A stretch of 64,000 nucleotides of DNA from Asterella californica (taxonomy: Eukaryota > Streptophyta > Marchantiopsida > Marchantiales > Aytoniaceae): contig JAYKYS010000009.1 in NCBI GenBank assembly GCA_036924285.1, forward strand, positions 7,502,001 through 7,566,000. The letters run 5' to 3'. A model generated the notes under the pieces. The model saw nothing but the letters and a program-made list of their open reading frames with translations. It did not search any database and was not told where the DNA came from. This document shows, one piece after another, positions 1-13,490 of the stretch (position 1 is the stretch's first letter; the number at the start of each line of letters is the position of its first letter). Made by a program: the position numbers and the translations under genes.

Positions 1-859
1 TTTGGAAAAGTTTTACGTACGCGTTTTATAATCCGTTGAAAAACTGAAGTCCGAAGAAACATCAGCTTCCTAATTTGAAAAACGCTAGAAACTTTACCTC
101 AGTTCCGAGCGCACGACTGTGGCGTGGAGGACGCCCTGATATCCACCTACTACGACCACCTGGCAGCATTCTTGAAACCCTTCACGAAATCCACGAACGC
201 AATTCGACATTCACAGTCACATACTTCACTTCAGAAATCTCTGCGGTTCGAGCTGCATAGCCTTCTCAGTAAGCTGAAGGAAAGTCGGTTTGGAGGAAAG
301 AAGAACGACAAAAGAGCGTGAGAATACCAAGTCATCAAGTAAACATCAAGTAAACAGAGAGACAGAAACGACGGAATGGTACAAGTCCCGTTGAAGAGCA
401 CAACAGACCACGGAGGAACACGAATCCAACCAAAATGGATGTCTTCGGTTCTGTTCCACTCTTTGGCGGAACAGAACCAAAGACGAAAACTGGGCGCGGC
501 CCGTCGGCAAAGCGAGAACTACGCACCAAAGATTTGAATTTCTAACCACGGTAGGGTTACGTTAGCTGATCAATGCTACGTAACCCTACCGAGTAATGAA
601 TTTTCCTAGTAGTTTACTAATCTTAGAACTAAACAGAAGGATCACTTACAGAGATTTTAGTTTCACTCATAGAAACAAGAATAGAAAAACGAACTTGGAC
701 AAGCAATGGACGCGTGGATTGTTTTGTTGTGATGAAGAACGTTCACTGCAAATAGATTTTTTTGTTTCTTGGTACACCAAGACCAAAACACACCCTCAAA
801 AGATACATTAGTTAGAATATGCGGTCTTACATTGAATAGTACCATCTTGAGATCCACAA
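1..859. other. Non-genic stretch with two small hairpins
   Basis: I see no recognisable gene here. Short reading frames on both strands lack any family resemblance. Two perfect inverted repeats stand out: arms at 447-457 and 468-478 (11 bp, 10-base spacer), and arms at 549-562 and 578-591 (14 bp, 15-base spacer). These look like small foldback or MITE remnants. Confidence 0.5.
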
Positions 860-1290
860 ATACGTAGATATTACAGTTTGGTTATAGATAACAATAGTTC
901 TATAGTTTGATGGTATCATATTTATATACAAGAATATGTAAATAAATTATCATTTGGTGACAGTTGATGGTGGTTCTATAGTTGAATGATATTATATTGA
1001 CATCATAAATATGTAACTATTACCATTCTGCGATAGTTGATGATGGTTCTACAATTGAATGATATTATATTGATATATAGGAATATGTAAATATTGTTGA
1101 TGATGATTCTAATTGAATGGTATGATATTGATATCCATGAATACCCAGATATTACAATGTTGTTGACGATGATTTATAATTGAATGGTGTAATATTGATA
1201 TACACGACTACTATGATATTACAATTTTGATACCATTGACAGCGGATCTTAAATGAAATGGTTTAATATTGAACATGCATATTACAATTC
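860..1290. repeat. Diverged tandem repeat, units about 60-90 bp
   Basis: At least five degenerate units follow each other. Each carries the sequence order 'gttgatgatggttcta', 'attgaatg', 'atattatattgatat', then an 'aatatgtaa' or 'tattacaat' segment. Unit length drifts because of small indels. It is AT-rich and has no open reading frame, so it behaves like an old minisatellite. Confidence 0.65.
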
Positions 1291-3359
1291 TGTTAAAGAT
1301 TAGAACAGGAAGAAAGTCAGAATAATTGAAACACCGTCTAGTGTGATACTACTATCCTGGAATAAAGTTATATTACAATTCAAAATTACTTGACAGTGAC
1401 AATTTAAATGGACTGATGTTATCTTGAATCTATTATGGATCTACGTTGTCGTGATGTGAATCATTTTACATGATAAATAATTCACTTCTCTGTCAAGCGT
1501 TAGTCTCTCTGAGTGAAATTAGGACCTCAGAGAAGTCGACACTGGAGGATGTTATATATTTTGAATCTTAGTAGATTGATTACCATGTAGATGGAGTTAA
1601 GCTCATGGGTTGTAATTACATGTCGCCCATGCATGCTTCCTAGCGAGGTTAGGTTATCTTTCGGGATTACATGTCGTTTACATGCCTTCGCATGTAGTTT
1701 AGAGGTTACGTTGGCACTTTAGGGGCTTGACGTGATAGCCTATGTATGAAATCAAGTCACCACGTGGTTTGGGACACTAAAGGACAGGGGAGTGAAGCTA
1801 TGAACTCCCATTGGTCCAATTTTGTCTTTGTGTACCGCTAAACTTAGTAGTAGGGGTCTTAAGAGAAGTTCGAGCATTTGGAGAGGAGGACTTTGAAATC
1901 TGAGAGCACATGGAGATAGGGTTCGTCGTGCCAAGCACTGTCAGTGAAATTTTTGATCGATTTGGAGCAATAAAGAAGGAGTTATGGCTGATTGAAGTTC
2001 GATTTGTGTCAGAATTGCAGCACTTTTGTTGATTTTGGAGTTTTCGGTGTCAATCGCAGTAGATTTGAGAAAATCGCTTCAAACCTTCGTGGTCACGTTC
2101 ACTGTCAGTAGGGCTACGACTGTCTCCAAATTTTCATGTCAATTGAGTGACAGAGTAATTCGAGGCGACCGCTGAAGTAGAGGGGGTCCGAAAAGCTCTC
2201 AATCTAGAACAGCAACTTCAGAGAGTGAGATCTAGAGTTCTGTGTACAATCAGGAGATGCAACTTCACAGGAGTGTTCAGCAAGCTGTGTACTGCAAGAA
2301 TCTTTGAAAGTGATCGAGCCAATTCTCTGTTCTAGGTCGAAATAGCTGTCTGGGTACCAGAAATTGCTATAATTTCTCTGCTCAGAACATTTCTGCTCAT
2401 ATCTCGACACTCTGATTTGATCTCAAGCTGAAACTTCGTGTGTATGGTCAGTAGGGCCTCACTTACATGTAGGAGGAGTTCTGAAGTCTGAACCATCGTA
2501 TGTTTCTGATTCTGGACTGTTAAAGTTCGCTGTCTGACGTTATTACTGTTACTCTGACCTGATTTTCGCCTCCTGAACATACTGGAGGATCCATTCGACC
2601 TGAGTGAGTGTTTATAGTGTTCCCTTTTGATATGAAGCCTACCTCTGTAGTAAGCAACCCTAGTCTGAAGCCCAACGCTTCCCTGAGTAGATTGAACACA
2701 GCCTTCAAGATCATATCACAACCAGAAGGTTCCGCCCTTCCCAGGAAAACTCTCAACTCGACAACGTGAATATATGTATATTACTATTCGAGTAACCTGA
2801 AATAAAAATTTTGGAGAGGAAGTATCTTGATATATGAGAATAAGAAGATATCTCGAGACCCACTGAATAGTGAGATTTCAATGTAACAGTTTGATAGAAC
2901 AATTCAGACATAAATCAAACAAAATCATTGTAACTTGTGTTTCAGCTGAACCACACAGCAAACTTCATTGACTAACTCTGTACACTCATGTATGTAAATT
3001 CATTTGGATCCGAATGATAATATAATACGTTTTGTAATAGTGATAAATTGTGATTCAATTTGCATAGATAAGATTCAAATCCTCGAATCGTAATATTTTG
3101 TTATTTTTCAATAATACTCGAATAGTATTCGTGATCGAATAGTATTTGACATCTATTCTTGTGCCTCGATATGTTGTTATTTTTGTTCCAAATAGTAATA
3201 TATTGTAATTAGTGAATACTATAGATATGACATTTTGTTTATCATCTTAAAATGCTATCAGTTCAAAATCATCAAGAAGCAAACAAAAATAACATCTTGT
3301 GAGATGCATCACAAATTCAAAATATCTCAAACATATATTTTTAACAAAAGTATTGTAAA
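1291..3359. other. AT-rich intergenic sequence
   Basis: No gene is recognisable. The reading frames at 1752-2756 are short, overlap one another on the minus strand and show no known motif. From about 2990 to 3360 the sequence becomes strongly AT-rich, with repeated 'gaatagtat' words. Confidence 0.5.
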
Positions 3360-4600
3360 ATTTGAACTATGTGCATGAAAATAGAAAGCTACAATCTGTG
3401 CTGATATCATATGCACTATCAATCCTTAAAGTCATTGGATATAAGTTTTTGAGTTTATCATGAACCTCCTCATCACTATTACTAGACACTAAGTCTTGTT
3501 CTAGCATTTTGACTCCTTGTGATAGTTTAGGGATCGGCTGTAAAAAATTGTTGGTGTACCATGCTTTTCCTAGTGGAGTGTAAGCTCGTTGGTTTCTCTC
3601 GCTGTAGGTGTCAATCCTGTGACCCAATCTCTATCTCTAGATCGAGTGGTAATCTTTCTATGACAAGGCATACTAGAAGACGAAGCATACTAGAACTTAC
3701 TACATGTGCTTGTGTAACCACCGGCTCATCAATTTGGACAGGTGATAGATTATAAGCGATCGCAATTCTTTCGGAAGTCATCAGTGACAACTTAGACACC
3801 CTCAACAACCTCTAGTTCTTCAACTTCTTTAGTTCATTCACCTTGATCAATTGTCTTGCATTCTCTCTCAACTTCTTCAATTTCTTCATCTTGATCAATT
3901 GTCTCGAAGAGTCTCACAACTTCTTCAACATCTAAACGATCATTCGATGACGAAATTTGATCAGTCGAGGTGCTGGAACTTCCAGCTTCCATTATGAATC
4001 TCCAACATGCTCACTGGATATCCGAGCATATCGATCTTGAACTGATCATGAGCACCGAGCTTCACAATAGAATCATCGTTATATCACACAATAGGTGTCT
4101 CAAATCATCACACACTGCTATCTACAATCACACCACCAAGCGCCTTATCATGTAACAATGTAGTCTTTCGGGGTCTAGAACTGAATTGCTCTCGTTGAGT
4201 TTTTTTATGATCTTCATTGTTGCTTCCGACTGAATCACATTTTGGAAAATAATGATTCTGTTAGAAATGTACGTAAACTCCACAAACTCAACATTACGTG
4301 TTTGCTTCAACACCTTGACAACACATTTCTCGAGTTGGTACTTGCGTCTCTTCCACCACTTTGTCAAAAAATGCTCGTTGTTCTTGTCAGTAGCATTCTC
4401 ATCGATCACTGACTTCTTAGGATGATATCCAACTACACATTGACCTCTTTGCGGATTGTCTGATGTCAAATTGTGCACCCTGCTGAAATGGTTCTTGAAT
4501 GATGCTTCGCTCTGCTAAGAAATATAATCCATATAATCTTTTATTAGACATCAAAAAGCATATCGGTTCAGATTGTGTGGCACATGTATGCGATCTCATT
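3360..4600 (-). pseudogene. Decayed protein-coding sequence of unknown family
   Basis: Read on the minus strand, 4600 to 3360 contains several adjacent frames that look like one broken coding region. The longest is 116 codons (4478-4128), rich in Lys, Asn and Glu. It is preceded in another frame by 4599-4417. After an interruption comes an acidic stretch (about 3930-3800, Glu/Val/Asp-rich, two near-repeats around 'TIDQ'), then frames at 3808-3611 and 3627-3367. Stops and frame changes separate them. I do not recognise the family. It could be a transposon-derived or host pseudogene. Confidence 0.35.
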
Positions 4601-6149
4601 GCACGTTCTCAAAGCACTTAGTGGCATTGACTACTAGTCTTCTCTCCTCCATCGACACGACTCCAAATAAATAGCTCCCGTGGAGAGTATCGTCGTCTCA
4701 CGATCCACTAAAACTCTATTCACAAACAACGAGAAAATGTTACTTGGACTCGTGTCTATTGCACAATGAGAACTCGCTATTTAGAGATTTCAGTTGTTTG
4801 AATATGAAACATGATTAGTTATAAGGTCCGACAAAGTCTTGACGAGCACACTAATGAAGACAAAAAATCGACCACGAACGATCGTCGAATTGTTCGACAA
4901 AAAAAATCTATTAGTACCTTATTAGAAAAACTAATGACTCGGTACGGATCCGTATCATTGGTTAGCTAAAACATGATCTCGCTTGAAGTTCCGAGGCGCA
5001 TGAACATGCGATGGATTTCTGATCAAAAGTAAATTTAGTGCTTAGATAATGATGTTAATAAGTTTGCGGAAAAGTTTGGAGGTCCGAAGGTAAGCAATTG
5101 AGTTGGTGAAATGGTTAGGTTTTCAAACTGTATCTCTTGCTTGCTTATTGTCTGTTACATTAATGTTTGGAGTAAACTAATGTGTTTTTGTCAACACGCT
5201 ATCATATCTATAGTTTTTGCAGCGTGTGAGTACGCGTGTGGATTGTGAGTTATGTATAGATCTGTTCGTAACTCCAGATTTGGTTATCATTTAATAATTT
5301 TTAATATTTTAATATACTTTTTATATAACATTATATCTTTTTTGATAAAACAAGCAAACAAATGTTGTCCAGATGAGTTCTTATTCACACTGTTGCTAAA
5401 GCTCAATACTATAACTAAAAGTCTGATGTTCTCCTGAAAAATCCATTTTTTATCTCCAAAAGTTCAAACTCAGGTTTTGAAAAGTCCACTTTAGAAAAAT
5501 GAAAAGTCCAAAATTAATAACGAAAGTTGCATCCGATGTGTAGTACTCCAGGTTTAATGGATACTCATAATATAATCAAAATATTACATAAGATAAAATG
5601 CAGCATCAGCAGATTGTTTACATCTTTAAACTAATGTGTTAAAGAACTAATAGTGCATTCATGAAACTCTTTCTAAACAAAATAGAGTTAAACTTTATAG
5701 AAACATGTATCATTGTCTATCATTTGCGGTTTCAGTCTTTGATATTCCATTGACATGATCGTTACTCTATGACTCAACTCTCATGAGATTCCCAGATATA
5801 TGCTTTATACTCGTCCATCTTTGTTCATTGTAAAGCTTCGACAGAATGTGTGAAATCCAAGTCCTACCACTTTAAGCAGAAGATGAAAACAACGTCTTAT
5901 TCTGTAAGAAGTCAATCACATGTTGACGAGTGGGACCAAATGAAGCAAAGAAAAGAAAAGCAACAATATGATCATGGGATAGAAAAGTTAGCACGGATTC
6001 TGCCACTATACAATAAAAGAGTTTGAAAGCGGGGTTTGAACTTCTGACGTCATCAGCACGAAGATGAATAAGTAACGCAAAGCGCAAAAGAAATAAAAAT
6101 AAAACTAATTAACCAAAAGATACACAGCGTAAATGATGGCACTAGGATC
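4601..6149. other. AT-rich intergenic sequence with repeat remnants
   Basis: No gene is seen. A stretch at about 5215-5370 ('gagttatg...ggttatcat', then an AT-rich run and 'ttttttgataa') resembles stretches at 6520-6665 and 35815-35945. It is probably an old copy of a dispersed repeat. Confidence 0.4.
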
Positions 6150-6152
6150 ATA

Positions 6153-6224
6153 AGATTGATAGCTGAAATGGTAGAGTTCCAGCTCTAAATGAAAGGTCTG
6201 GGGTTCAAACCCTACTGCTCTCAG
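6153..6224 (+). pseudogene. tRNA-derived sequence (pseudo-tRNA or SINE head)
   Basis: The 5' half reads 'tagctgaaatggtagag', close to the plant tRNA A box and D arm. The 3' half has 'ggttcaaaccc', which fits the B-box consensus, at the right distance. The anticodon stem does not pair and the acceptor stem is weak, so this is not a working tRNA. A SINE head or tRNA pseudogene fits. Confidence 0.4.
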
Positions 6225-9200
6225 TTGGAGGTGCTGCAAGAAGTCGCAATTGTGTGAATCTGGTCCGGGTATGTTGTGGTTACCCATAAAACACAGTCCG
6301 ATATCTCTTGAAGAGATAAAATAGACATGATAAAAACTTTACCCTTTTATAAAGCTCATCAATGGAAAGCAGCTTCAAACATTAGACACTTAAGTTGGTT
6401 GATTAAGAAACAGGTTTTCTAACTTACCGTCTAGAATTAAAATTTTTGTTATTTTGAAAAAAGTTATAACATATCTGGATCTAGTATCCAGTTTACATGT
6501 TGATATTTTTCCATCCTCTTTCTTTATGGGTTATATCTGGTACTGCTGCAACTCCAAGCTTGGTTATCATATAACAGTTGTAGATGATTTAATTTATTAA
6601 ATAATTTTTATATAAAATTTATAAAATTTAAGTTTTTCTGATAACAGAAAACGCAGTTAGATGTACAAGGCCGCAGGGGAGGATATTACATGGACATATA
6701 GTCTCCATACTCAAGTGATTATATGAATGCAAGCTAATCTTATTTTTGCAGACGGTACTACCGCATAGGTGAATGGATTATAGGATTATATGAATTCCGG
6801 CGTACTTTCTTTATTTCGCCTACACAGAAAATTTGGCGAAAAAAGATTTGAACTAGAGTTAACACAAGGCGTTTCGCATATATGCATTGCAACTACCATC
6901 AGCAGCGAGGAGCAGGAAGAAAATAAACGGGAAACACTGTGTCAAAATTCACCAAATTAATAGGTTGAGCGCCATGGTGTCCGTTCTACTTACGTTCATA
7001 GATTTAGAACTGCCGTAAAAGGCTGAGACTGATACGTAATTCTTCTCTAAGAAATTCTGTTTAGCAAACAATTTTTGAAGTGAGAAATAATACCAACCTT
7101 CGTTCCGGTCGTTTTGCCCCCATTTTAGTACTTAGGAGATTGTTGCTGAAGCTCTTCCTCCAGAGCTTCTTGTTGTGTTGGATATGATTAAACATTGTCA
7201 TTAACAAATAGACTGTACTACTTTCAGCAACAGTCTTGTCAAAGGATTTATGGAAAAGAGTCCTTGTTTGCACACATACCATGTCACACCAGTCTTGGTT
7301 GGTTCTCTTCCACCATCCTCATTAAGGTTGTTCTCTTTAGTCGACTATAGGTTTGTAAGTTGATGTGTCCTTACTTGCATACTTTCCTTCCACTCTATAA
7401 ATAGAACTTGAACTTTTATTCATAAATTTCAATCACTAAAATTATTATTGGTGGACATTCACGCTATCATTCAAATTCTCTTGCCGTCAAAAAGTTCAGT
7501 TGTTGATTCGCTGAAACCTTTTCGTGAGTTCACAAGTGACAGCATTAGGAAAAGTTAGTACTTCCTGACTTCGAGGCAACGAAATGTAACAACAAATTAT
7601 GAAGAGAAGTGAAACTTCATTATATTTTAAACTGAAGAACAGAAATCCTAATTTACTTGAAATTAGTTATTCACTTCGGGTTTAGGCGAACCATAATATC
7701 ACTACGATATTCCGAGAAGTGTTATCAGAATCACTTGCATGTCAAGATCTAATTTCGGTCGGGATGGTTTAGCTGTTGGTAAAATCGTTGAGTGGTCTAA
7801 GCAAAGTGTGATCGAGTACGGGTCAAATTTTCTTACTCTAAATCATTAACTACTTCTAATGTAGAGTTATTGCTTAATATCAAATCTATCGTGCTATTGT
7901 CAAATAACATGATGAATTTACTGTTTCTGTTGATGAGGCTTTAACTATTCATATTTTGCGTGTCTGTTTGTTGACAAGAGTATGCACTAGAGTTGAGGAA
8001 CCTGTCAATTCCAGTGTAGATAAATATGTCTAGTGAGGCACGGAGATCAAAGACATATTCTCTCAATTCTATTTTGTGCGTTATCTATGGATTTAATAGG
8101 CCAATTGGATTCTCGACTATGTTCACTCTTGCTGGGTCAGTTTGGTTGAAACTACAGTACCATCAATGGGTGGCAAGGCCTTGACTTGTTTTTGTCCTAC
8201 TCTCGCGTCAAAGTTTCCAGCTAGTACCATCTTTCTTTGGGAGCAAAATACATAATATTCTTAACAAATGTTGAATGCCATCGCTCTCTTTGAGGTTCTC
8301 ATGACTGTAAAATATAACAAGTATAGGATCTATAGGTGTCAAGTATACTACAGGAAGGTATATAGTCGCTTTGCAACCTTGAATGACAAGCTACAAATAT
8401 TGATTACGTTCACTTGTTCTCACAGCAACTCTAGTACTTTCGTAGTATTCCATCTAGGAACCACAAGCAATACCACACAAACCACGCTTACTTGATCCCT
8501 TAGAGTTCCAGGTGATATCCCCTTGAGTGTAATCCTCAATGTCGATTGCTCTCTTGACCTCATATTCCAACGTCCATAGAGAAACGATCACTTCATATGT
8601 CATTGGAATAGTTACGATGCTAGGTACTTTCCAAATGCATAACCCATGAATATGTCAGATACCTATATTGAAGGTCTCGTGCTCCTATATATATATTTAC
8701 TCGCTATACTCTCTAGGTGACCTCTTGCTTTCATCTTCCACTTGCGCAGTTCTTTAGCGATGAAGGGCCAACATTCGGTTTTATACAGTAACTATTCAGC
8801 GTACCCTTCAGTGTCAGCTGATAGTAAGGGACAGTAGCGAGGAATAAGGCACTAAAACCATCAGTCATCTGCTACATCCCATCATATCAAACTCTTCGGC
8901 AGAGAACAGGCATAGTTCAGCGCTTCGACTTGAAGCCGGGTGACCTTCCTTCGGACATTCCTGGGTTCGCAAGGGCAAGGTAGAATTCAAAGTCAGAGTT
9001 TCGAGACAATGAAGTTACTGTTTACACCAGAAAAGAACCAATTTTGTATCCTGGCGATTTTGAACATACCGGAAAGCAAGAAATCTGCTTGCAGTTAAAA
9101 GCGGGAGTCAGTATGTGATCGACAAGATATGACTGACTTGACGAATATCTCGTCTCGCAGCTGTTGCAATACAGAAAGAATCGTCGGTTACATGAAATTA

Positions 9201-9362
9201 CATGGGTCGTGTTCACTGCCCACCACCCTCTTCCAGTCGCTCTGGCCGCCAACACGGACCAACAATGATCTGGAATTGTATAAACTACAGTACGCCTAAG
9301 TTGGTGTGATGTCGAACTGAGGTGATCATTCACTTGGTCGCTTCTCGCCCTGTTGAGTGTAT
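6225..9362. other. Intergenic sequence, possible transposon fragments
   Basis: No intact gene is seen. On the minus strand near 8290-8190 a short stretch reads 'LAGNFDARVG', which faintly resembles the 'GDFNARVG' motif of LINE endonucleases. Near 8610-8440 another stretch without a frame break could be a gag-like remnant. Both are weak. The last 300 bases before 9363 are probably the 3' untranslated region and downstream flank of CCS1. Confidence 0.35.
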
Positions 9363-12300
9363 TTATTTTTCGCCACTGAGGTTCTTTCTTTCAATGGTGA
9401 CTTGATTGTCACTTGCACTGACAAGCACCGTCTCCTCCTGGAAATTGGTAAGCTCCGGTACTAGATCTAAAATCTTATTTAACTCAATCTCGAATTCCAC
9501 CTTTGCGCGGTTGCTCTTTCCTCCAACCACCAGTCTGGTCCCTTCTTGGAGCGCCCAAATCTGCAGGAAGGGAGACATTATTTAACTGCATATGCTTTCT
9601 GGATGAGATGACACTTTGGTCAAGCTCCAGCAATGTCATTGCTCCCCGGTGGCTGAGGCCGGAAGAGCAGAACCTAGTGCAGGGCAATATATTTTGAAAA
9701 GCATGAGATTAAGATCACCTTGCTGAAGGTGAAGGCCTAATCACCACGAGCTAGCAAGGTGCGCAAACTCAATACCAAAGGATGATGCCTATCCAACACC
9801 TGTTTACCTGAGAGTGCGAGAGGTAACTGATGCATGAAGTCAGCATAAGCGCACCGAACCCGGCATAGACTACAGGAACCCCTGGATCCATCTGATCCAC
9901 CAAGCAAAGCGTCAGAACGGTCAACAACGACAATCTCACTCTGTCCAAGAAAGAAGAGATACGCCCGGTGGTTAGCTGCGTCGAACTTGCACAGAGTGAC
10001 TACAGAGGATTGAACAGACCTTGAGTTCTAGTCCAGTGCTCCCTAATACATCGTCCACAACAATGCTGGTCCCATCAACTTCGATAGGACGACCTGAGCC
10101 TGGCCGTCGAACCCCTACAAACTTGCCCTCCTGGTCGTAGAATACCACAGACTGTAAATCCCGAGCCAAAATCGAACTGCAGGGCCGAGCAGGTAAACAA
10201 GTCGGTTGGAAACGGGGATACAGTTGACAGAATCCTGTCTAACACCTATGGACGGACAAGAATGCTACATTTCCGAGAGCGAATGTGCAGAATGATTCTC
10301 CAAGCTTCAAATGCTAACTACTATATAAGCCCGCTACAACACAGTCATGCCCGAAAGCCAATTTAAGCTGCACAAAAACACAGTGCTTATGCCTAACTAC
10401 TTCCCGCTGGAGACGGGCTTTCTTTCACGTCGAGTGTAGTTGCAGAATTTATGTTTTGAAAATGACAACAGGTCCTCTACAGTACCGAACGACGGGACCC
10501 AGATCTGACAGGTTGCACTCCAATCAGTCCAGAGTCTTACACCTTCCAAGGATAAAGGTGAAGACGTCGAGTACTCACATGCCTCTCGCCTTCGCCAAGC
10601 CTTCCTCTCCAAGAGGCAAAAATGTGCCAAAAAGCTTTTTATCACCTTTCTCCAAGGACGCCATCACAAGGTTCACTGGGTCTGAGCCATCCACACGAAC
10701 TTGAACAGCAGATATAGCCCAATCAGTCTGATATATCGTAAGTCCACCATATCTAAGCGGGTCGTTGACGCTAATGCTTTTCTTATAGACTTCCTCCTCG
10801 CGAGTTGCAAAAGAAATATCAGAGTGGAATTGTGCCACCTGCACACATTGTGACAGTGGGCAGGGCTTTGAGTTTTACGGTCTATTTCTGACTAGACATA
10901 GACCCTTTCTCATTACTAACTGCGCGTATCCACCAATAGTTCTATTGTGTAACACATGGAACTCAGATGAAGGCGTTTCAGAAGCTCCTATGAGAAAACT
11001 ACCGACAACCAGGTGTCTGACTTTTGGGCGTTACTGATTTGATAAAGGAAATCAGAATTAGTTCTCAGCCACCCATTCCCGATCCTTTTCACATGTCCTG
11101 GTGGTCTGATTCCTACAAGCTGATTTAACATTAAGATACCTTGATTTGGGACACGCTTCATCACGCTTCATTAGGTATAGAACCAGCTCGAGTACATGGG
11201 TTCGCCTGGAAGACGAGCGACGCTGACCTCATAAGTAAATTGTACATGTCTATGAACTATACCCACAACACTAGACTTGGGTGTGGGAGATTTGACGGGT
11301 ACCTCTCCACTCGGTCGATAATCGATATAAAACTTCTCGATATTCACTTGGAGATTCATCACAGGAGATGGCACCGAGAGAATGCCATTTGGCTGAAGGA
11401 CGTCGCCAATTTGGAAGTTTAAACCTTGAGGGACCATGACCGTACCGTGATAACCCCCAATAGCACTCAGCGTTGCTCCCGCCATAATCAGCAAGAGCGC
11501 TAAGTGAACCCCAATTGGCGCATATCTTCCTGCTAAGCCGCGGAATGCATACAGAGTAGTGCCTCTGGCAAACACCTGACCCCAAGACAGAAGAACGCAT
11601 AATAGTGTCAGTTCTCCATATCTATATTTCTAAAACAAGAAGTATGACAAAATTTCCCACACGGGAGGCACCGTCAAGAGATTGATTACGCAATGGTGAC
11701 CAGCGAACTGAAACCACAGCAACGTTATTCAGACTGCGTACCTCAAATCCTTCAGCCATGAGTAGCGTGGCAAGATCAGAGAGCTTTGCTCTCTCAAGAG
11801 TGTCTGATATCTGCAATCTTTTGTAACCCGGTGACGATTTCATGAAGGACCATCTGCAGACAAACAAATTGGCAAAGCAATTCAGCACAAGTACAAGCAT
11901 AAGCATATTTCCATTGTCTACCTGACGGGTAGTGGGGGAAAAACACCATCTGGTTTTCTTGCCTAGCCAAAACGAGTGTGTAAAATAACGATAAATTCGT
12001 GGATACCGTACCTGCGAGCAACTTTCACCATCGGCAACTGCCGTGTTGACGAGCAAGCGATCAAGGAAGCAGCCAGAAGTAGGATTAAGCCCAGGTAATA
12101 CCATGACGAGTATATGTGGTTCAGGCCGAAGTCCAAAATTGTCCGCCATGTGAGGAAACCGAACAGGGGTTTATCCTCCGGGTAAGCATCAAAGTAAAAT
12201 TGCGGAGCCTCATTTTGTTCAATAACTGTGCCTGTCAAATTGATGGAACTTTGTATATCAGAAGCTGCGCCGCTCAATGCTGCAAATTCGCATAAAATAG

Positions 12301-12821
12301 GCACAAGTGAGGAGCTTACCAAGAGCTGAAAGACCAGCGATGGCAAAGAGTTCTCCAATTGCCAGCTGCAGAGATGAGAGCTCCCGCAGCACTTTTCTTC
12401 CAATACTGCGGGGTGAATAATTCCATGATGAACGACCACCTGAGCTCGACGACTCAGAAGATGAACGTCTTCTAGACTCCAACTCTTTTTCTTCAACGCT
12501 GGATATCAGTCTTTCGCTACTGACAGAAGTTTCTCCACCGAAGACTACTTCATTGTCTTCAGGTACCAACTCCGTGAGGGACGGTGCAGAAATGGGACCG
12601 GGTGCTACTACTACAGGAGGCTTGGACGACTTCGGCGATTTGTTCTGCTTTTGCCTCACATTTCCTCTCGCCGAAGCACTCACTCTCAGCAAGTTATAAT
12701 CCGAAACCCTGCAATTCAAGAATCTGACCTGTGCTCGTAAATCACTCTCCAGTCCAAGCGCCTTCCCGAGCCCCAAAACTCTACTCGGAGGCCGACAGTG
12801 CCATTTCACCACAGTCGCCAT
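9363..12821 (-). CDS. CCS1: Chloroplast cytochrome c biogenesis protein CCS1 (ResB family)
   Basis: CCS1 is the thylakoid membrane ResB-type protein that, with CcsA, delivers and attaches heme to plastid c-type cytochromes (System II). Eight exons join in phase with GT-AG introns: 12821-12320, 12231-12012, 11853-11742, 11575-11303, 10838-10579, 10176-10020, 9891-9808 and 9560-9363, giving 601 residues. The ATG at 12821 is used because the longer frame from 12854 begins with TTG. Residues 1 to about 140 are Ser/Arg-rich and fit a plastid transit peptide plus a variable linker. The ResB core follows: '[16 protein letters not shown]', then 'EAPQFYF...YPEDKP', '[19 protein letters not shown]', '[18 protein letters not shown]' with the family's conserved His (H302), '[18 protein letters not shown]', 'LARDLQS', and a last membrane segment before 'IWALQEGT'. 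Introns run from 88 to about 465 bases. It appears intact. Confidence 0.93.
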
Positions 12822-13129
12822 CACTCCCCACTCCCACTTTCCCCTGAATCTCAATCTCTTCTTCGTTTTCTCCTTGCATTGTTCTTCATCCTGCTACGGT
12901 AGTTCTCTTCCCTCGTTATCCAGTCGATGCGGCACCTTTCCTTCATTATCCTCTTGTTCTCCTCATTATCAGTTCAGTCGCTGTTTCCATGACGTGGAAT
13001 TTCGAAATGTCTCAAACATACGCGTTCCCTGAACCAGCAAGGTTTGGGGACGATGGTGGGTCCATTCATCTCCTTCACGAATTAGGTAGTAGTAGTGGAG
13101 AGAGATTTAGCTTGCGCATTTAACTTTCT

Positions 13130-13490
13130 CTAAGCATGCATAGTCACCCTCTTCCAAGTTCGGAAGAGGGGGACATGCATGTTTAATTTAATACCTAACC
13201 CTTCCGGCTGGAAGGGTTAGGTATTAAATTAAACCTCTAATTAATGTTACGGATTCATGACTACAGTCCCGCGCAATTGTACTTCCTGAAGCGCGCCGTT
13301 CCGGGCAAGACTTATGGGTTTGTTCCTGTTCTCCCCGTGTTTGCAGGCATGGGCTAACAAATAACATTTATAAAATTTTTTAATTTTTTAAATCTACTTA
13401 ATATATATATTTTATTTAACATTTATATAATATCTTGTTAACAAAAGGAGAAAAAAAGTTCCCAGAAAGTTGAAGTTGCATGCATATTAG
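13130..13490. repeat. Short repeat element with perfect 25-bp hairpin
   Basis: Perfect 25-bp inverted arms at 13181-13205 and 13210-13234 surround a 4-base loop. A 9-bp hairpin ('ccctcttcc'/'ggaagaggg') lies just upstream. The following sequence to 13490 ('ttcctgaagcgcgcc', 'acttatgggtt', an AT-rich run, 'gcatgcatattag') is repeated at 42245-42595 and 42600-42880. This is a dispersed non-coding element of about 280-350 bp. Confidence 0.7.

Noticed and set aside
12822..12854. An 11-codon N-terminal extension of CCS1
   Set aside because: It would begin with TTG; the first ATG is at 12821.
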